Of a DNA stretch of 20,277 nucleotides, positions 17,566 to 20,277 are shown in pieces. Position numbers and translations under genes: made by a program. Position 1 is the stretch's first letter. Every line of letters begins with the position of its first letter. The notes below the pieces were generated by a model, which saw nothing but the letters and a program-made list of their open reading frames with translations, was not told the origin of the DNA and searched no databases. The stretch lies in contig JAKOGH010000339.1 in assembly GCA_024811115.1 (NCBI GenBank), positions 1 through 20,277 of the forward strand, given 5' to 3'. The DNA comes from Terana coerulea. Its lineage: Eukaryota; Basidiomycota; Agaricomycetes; Polyporales; Phanerochaetaceae.

Positions 17566-20141
17566 ATGGCGGCGTTGGCTTACACTCCCGTCGAGGATAT
17601 TCCCAAGGTGTGATCCGTGCAGCCCCTAGCGAGGCAACGAATCCCTGAACACTTCACACAGATTCACGCTGAGCTAAAGAGCGCGTTCTTGACCGGAAAG
17701 ACAAGACCCATCACACACCGGAAGGAGCAGCTTGCGCAATTGGCATGGATGCTGAAGGACAACAAGGACCGCTTCGCGGAGGCTCTCAAGGTCGACCTAA
17801 ACAGACCGACAATTGAGTCCGACCTGTGCGTGTACAAACCATCATATATGGTGTCCTGAACTGAGAACAGTCTCTTCGTAGACTTGACATTAGCCCCAGC
17901 ATTAGTGAGGCCAAGGATGCCTATGACAATGTCGAGAAGTGGGCGAAGACGGAGAAAGCGTCAGTATACTTGCATTTGGTGCTTGCGGCATATCTCAAAC
18001 TTTCTCCAGTCGCTGGGATTTCAACTGGTTTGCTATGCGCCCCGGAATACGCAAAGAGCCTAAAGGCATCGTGCTCATTATCAGTCCCTTCAACTTCCCA
18101 ATTCTGTTGCTCCTTGGTCATCTCGTATGTCTACCTCAATTTATCTGCAACTCAAGTGGTCTCAATGTCTGTAGGCTAGCGCGATTGCTGCGGGAAACAC
18201 TGTTGTCCTCAAGCCTTCTGAGCTTGTCCCGGCGACAAGTGCCTTGGTTGCCGAGCTAGTTCCTCAGTATCTTGACCCCGACACCGTGCGTGTCGTGAAT
18301 GGCGACGTCCCAGTGGTGTCAAAGGTAGAGTTGGAACTATTGTTTGTTTAGCAATCGCTGACGTTGTTGCAGCTGCTCGAGCTCCCATGGGATCACAGTA
18401 AGTCACTACCCGCAGCCGTTCGTGGTACTTGATCCTGACCCTTGATCCAGTTCTATACACCGGTCAGTATACACCGAATATGATGCGTCCAGTCATCTCA
18501 TTCCGTTGGCAGGCGGTGCTCGTGTTGCGAAGATCGTGTGCGCTGCAGCTGCGAAGCATCTTTCTCCCGTCACTACCGAGGTGCGTTTCAAAGTCTTCAC
18601 CCCAAGAGCGTGTTGTACTGATTCTTCCCCTCAGCTCGGAGGTTTGTGATAACCATGGTACACTTCAAATCCGGTCTAACGCCGATTTGTAGGAAAATCT
18701 CCGGTTATCCTCGATCCAAAATGCGATTTGCAGCTTGCCGCTCGTCGGATCCTTTGGGGAAGATAGCCAATGCAGGCCAAGTACGCATCCCCAATTTTTG
18801 TCTGGTGCTCCCCATCTAACGGATCGTTGTCGCTCGTGGTGGATAGGTTTGTGTTGCGCCAGATTATGTTCTTGTTCCGCGCAGTATACAGGATCAGTTC
18901 GTCAACGAGCTACAGGAAGTGTATGTCACATTTCCACGGACTTCTGGTGTCGGAGCTGACATTCAACCACTGGTTAGATACAAGACTTTCTACCCCGGGG
19001 ATCCAGCCACGTCTGACTCCTTCTCTCGAATCGTCTCAGAGGCCCATACAGCACGTATCAAGCGATACATCGACGAAACTCAGGGCAAGGTTGTGATTGG
19101 AGGACAAGCTGATGTCGAGAAGAAGTACATTGCGCCAACCGTCATCCGGGACGTCCCTGTAGGCGATTCGACCATGGAAGAGTGAGTGCCGCAGAACCAA
19201 GTCCATAGTTGTTACGGACGCTCATCTGCACGTGTAGCGAAATCTTCGGCCCGGTACTACCTCTCGTACCTGTTGCCGATGTGGACGAGGCGATACAGAT
19301 CGTAAACTCCATGTGAGTCCCTGGGTTATTCTTATTCACCGTAAAATGACGCAAGCCTCCTTCAGGGAGAATCCTTTGTCTCTATATGTCTTCACACAAG
19401 ACCCAGCATTCAAGGCCAAGGGTGCGCACTATCTATCCGTGCTCTGTTTTTGATCACCTTTATTAACTTTTCGCTCACCAGTCTTCGACAACACCCGAAG
19501 CGGAGCCGCTCTTGCAAACGAAGTTCTCATCCACGTTGGTGGTAAGTGCGAGGTCAAGAAGGGTTTGAACTCGACTTGATGTTTGACTGACCAGCCACCG
19601 GACTGCCGTTCGGAGGTATTGGAGCCAGTGGCTGTAAGCCTCGCATCCGCGTTTTCACCTCAAATTTGCGCTGATTGATCACTCGCAATAGCTGGATACC
19701 TGACTGGCAAACATGGCTTTGACCAATTCACCCACATGAGGTCGACTCTCGACAATCCGAAATGGTTAGTGTTCTTCATCTCTTGCGCCGCTACTGATTC
19801 TAATCATGCACTTAGGGTGGACACCTTGATCATGAAGGGCAGATACCCGCCATACACGGTACGCCACCACCCGCGTTTTGTCTCTTACACATGTACTGAC
19901 TCTGCTCCAGCGCGAGAAAACCCAGAAGCTGGGCAAGATGCTCGCTGTCAGCATGCCTCCGAGGAAAGGCGAAACCGCACGAAGCAAGAAGTGGGGTCTT
20001 TGGATTGTGCTGTCGTTGATCGGGTTGATCGGGGCCATTCTGGCGAAGAAAACCCAATTAGCTGGATTCGGCCGTGAGGTGTGCATCTTGTCGTCGGGCG
20101 CTTTTCATGTCGTTTGCTTCATAAGGTCTGTAATTCGTTGA
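17566..20141 (+). CDS. Fatty aldehyde dehydrogenase (ALDH3 type) with C-terminal membrane anchor, 19 exons, one frameshift
   Basis: Oxidises long-chain aldehydes to acids with NAD(P), probably at the ER or other lipid membrane. Exons: 17566-17607, 17662-17825, 17882-17959, 18010-18124, 18175-18324, 18373-18397, 18451-18462, 18513-18580, 18635-18641, 18693-18780, 18847-18920, 18978-19181, 19238-19312, 19366-19421, 19482-19541, 19595-19633, 19692-19764, 19816-19858 and 19911-20141. Motifs in order: [77 protein letters not shown] (catalytic Glu near residue 218), NAGQ then [11 protein letters not shown] (catalytic Cys near 252), [35 protein letters not shown] hydrophobic tail [17 protein letters not shown] is as in membrane-anchored FALDH/Hfd1. 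One base is missing at the GGGG run 18756-18759; otherwise all phases close to 534 residues, normal for the family. Confidence 0.93.
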
Positions 20142-20277
20142 GATCGTGTAATGTATACTAGTGGTATGGTACATCTAAGATATATATCTTGCGCGGATAG
20201 GATCCATTAATGGGAGTCAACGCATGCAAGGTGGAACCCAAATTTCTTCGCCGCCTACGTATAACGTGAGAGGGTCG

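Overview
The window reads as a piece of a filamentous basidiomycete genome, most likely an agaricomycete (my inference). Host genes are split by many GT-AG introns of about 47-77 bp. There is a multi-spanning membrane protein of a kind common in Agaricomycetes, a phosphoketolase, an MFSD5-type transporter and an ER-type fatty aldehyde dehydrogenase. A 9.3 kb block of nested transposable elements sits in the middle. No species is claimed.

Left arm (1-4531). On the minus strand is the 5' part of a xylulose-5-P/fructose-6-P phosphoketolase that runs off the left edge (1-671), with one frameshift in exon 1. A weakly supported minus-strand coding stretch of unknown function lies at 1561-2053. A plus-strand multi-exon membrane protein gene (2365-3881) has an in-frame TGA, after which coding sequence appears to continue. 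The rest (672-1559 and 3882-4531) holds nothing I can call a gene.

Transposon block (4532-13834). A degenerate Ty1/copia retrotransposon lies on the minus strand: 5' LTR 13614-13834, primer binding site 13602-13613, a pre-gag ORF, gag with a zinc knuckle, protease, integrase, reverse transcriptase, RNase H, polypurine tract, and 3' LTR 4532-4822. Its primer binding site is complementary to the anticodon arm of initiator methionine tRNA, the half-tRNA priming mode known from Drosophila copia and yeast Ty5. Three solo LTRs of one other family (about 560 bp, 5-bp target duplications) have inserted into it at 9715-10647 (+), 12372-12933 (-) and 13039-13598 (+). Two hAT-type MITEs with exact 8-bp target duplications followed: one inside the first solo LTR (10057-10416), one inside the reverse transcriptase (5631-6296). 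The insertion order can therefore be read from the sequence.

Right arm (13835-20277). A minus-strand hypothetical ORF set (14222-14822) overlaps the 3' end of a six-exon MFSD5-like major facilitator gene (14773-16437). Facing away from it across 1.1 kb is a 19-exon fatty aldehyde dehydrogenase (17566-20141, ALDH3 type, C-terminal membrane anchor) with exons of 25, 12 and 7 nt and a one-base deletion in a GGGG run. The shared intergenic region carries two copies, 658 bp apart, of a G-rich/palindromic motif that may be a regulatory site. No operon-like pathway links these genes; they are independent fungal transcription units around a transposon-rich insertion hotspot.
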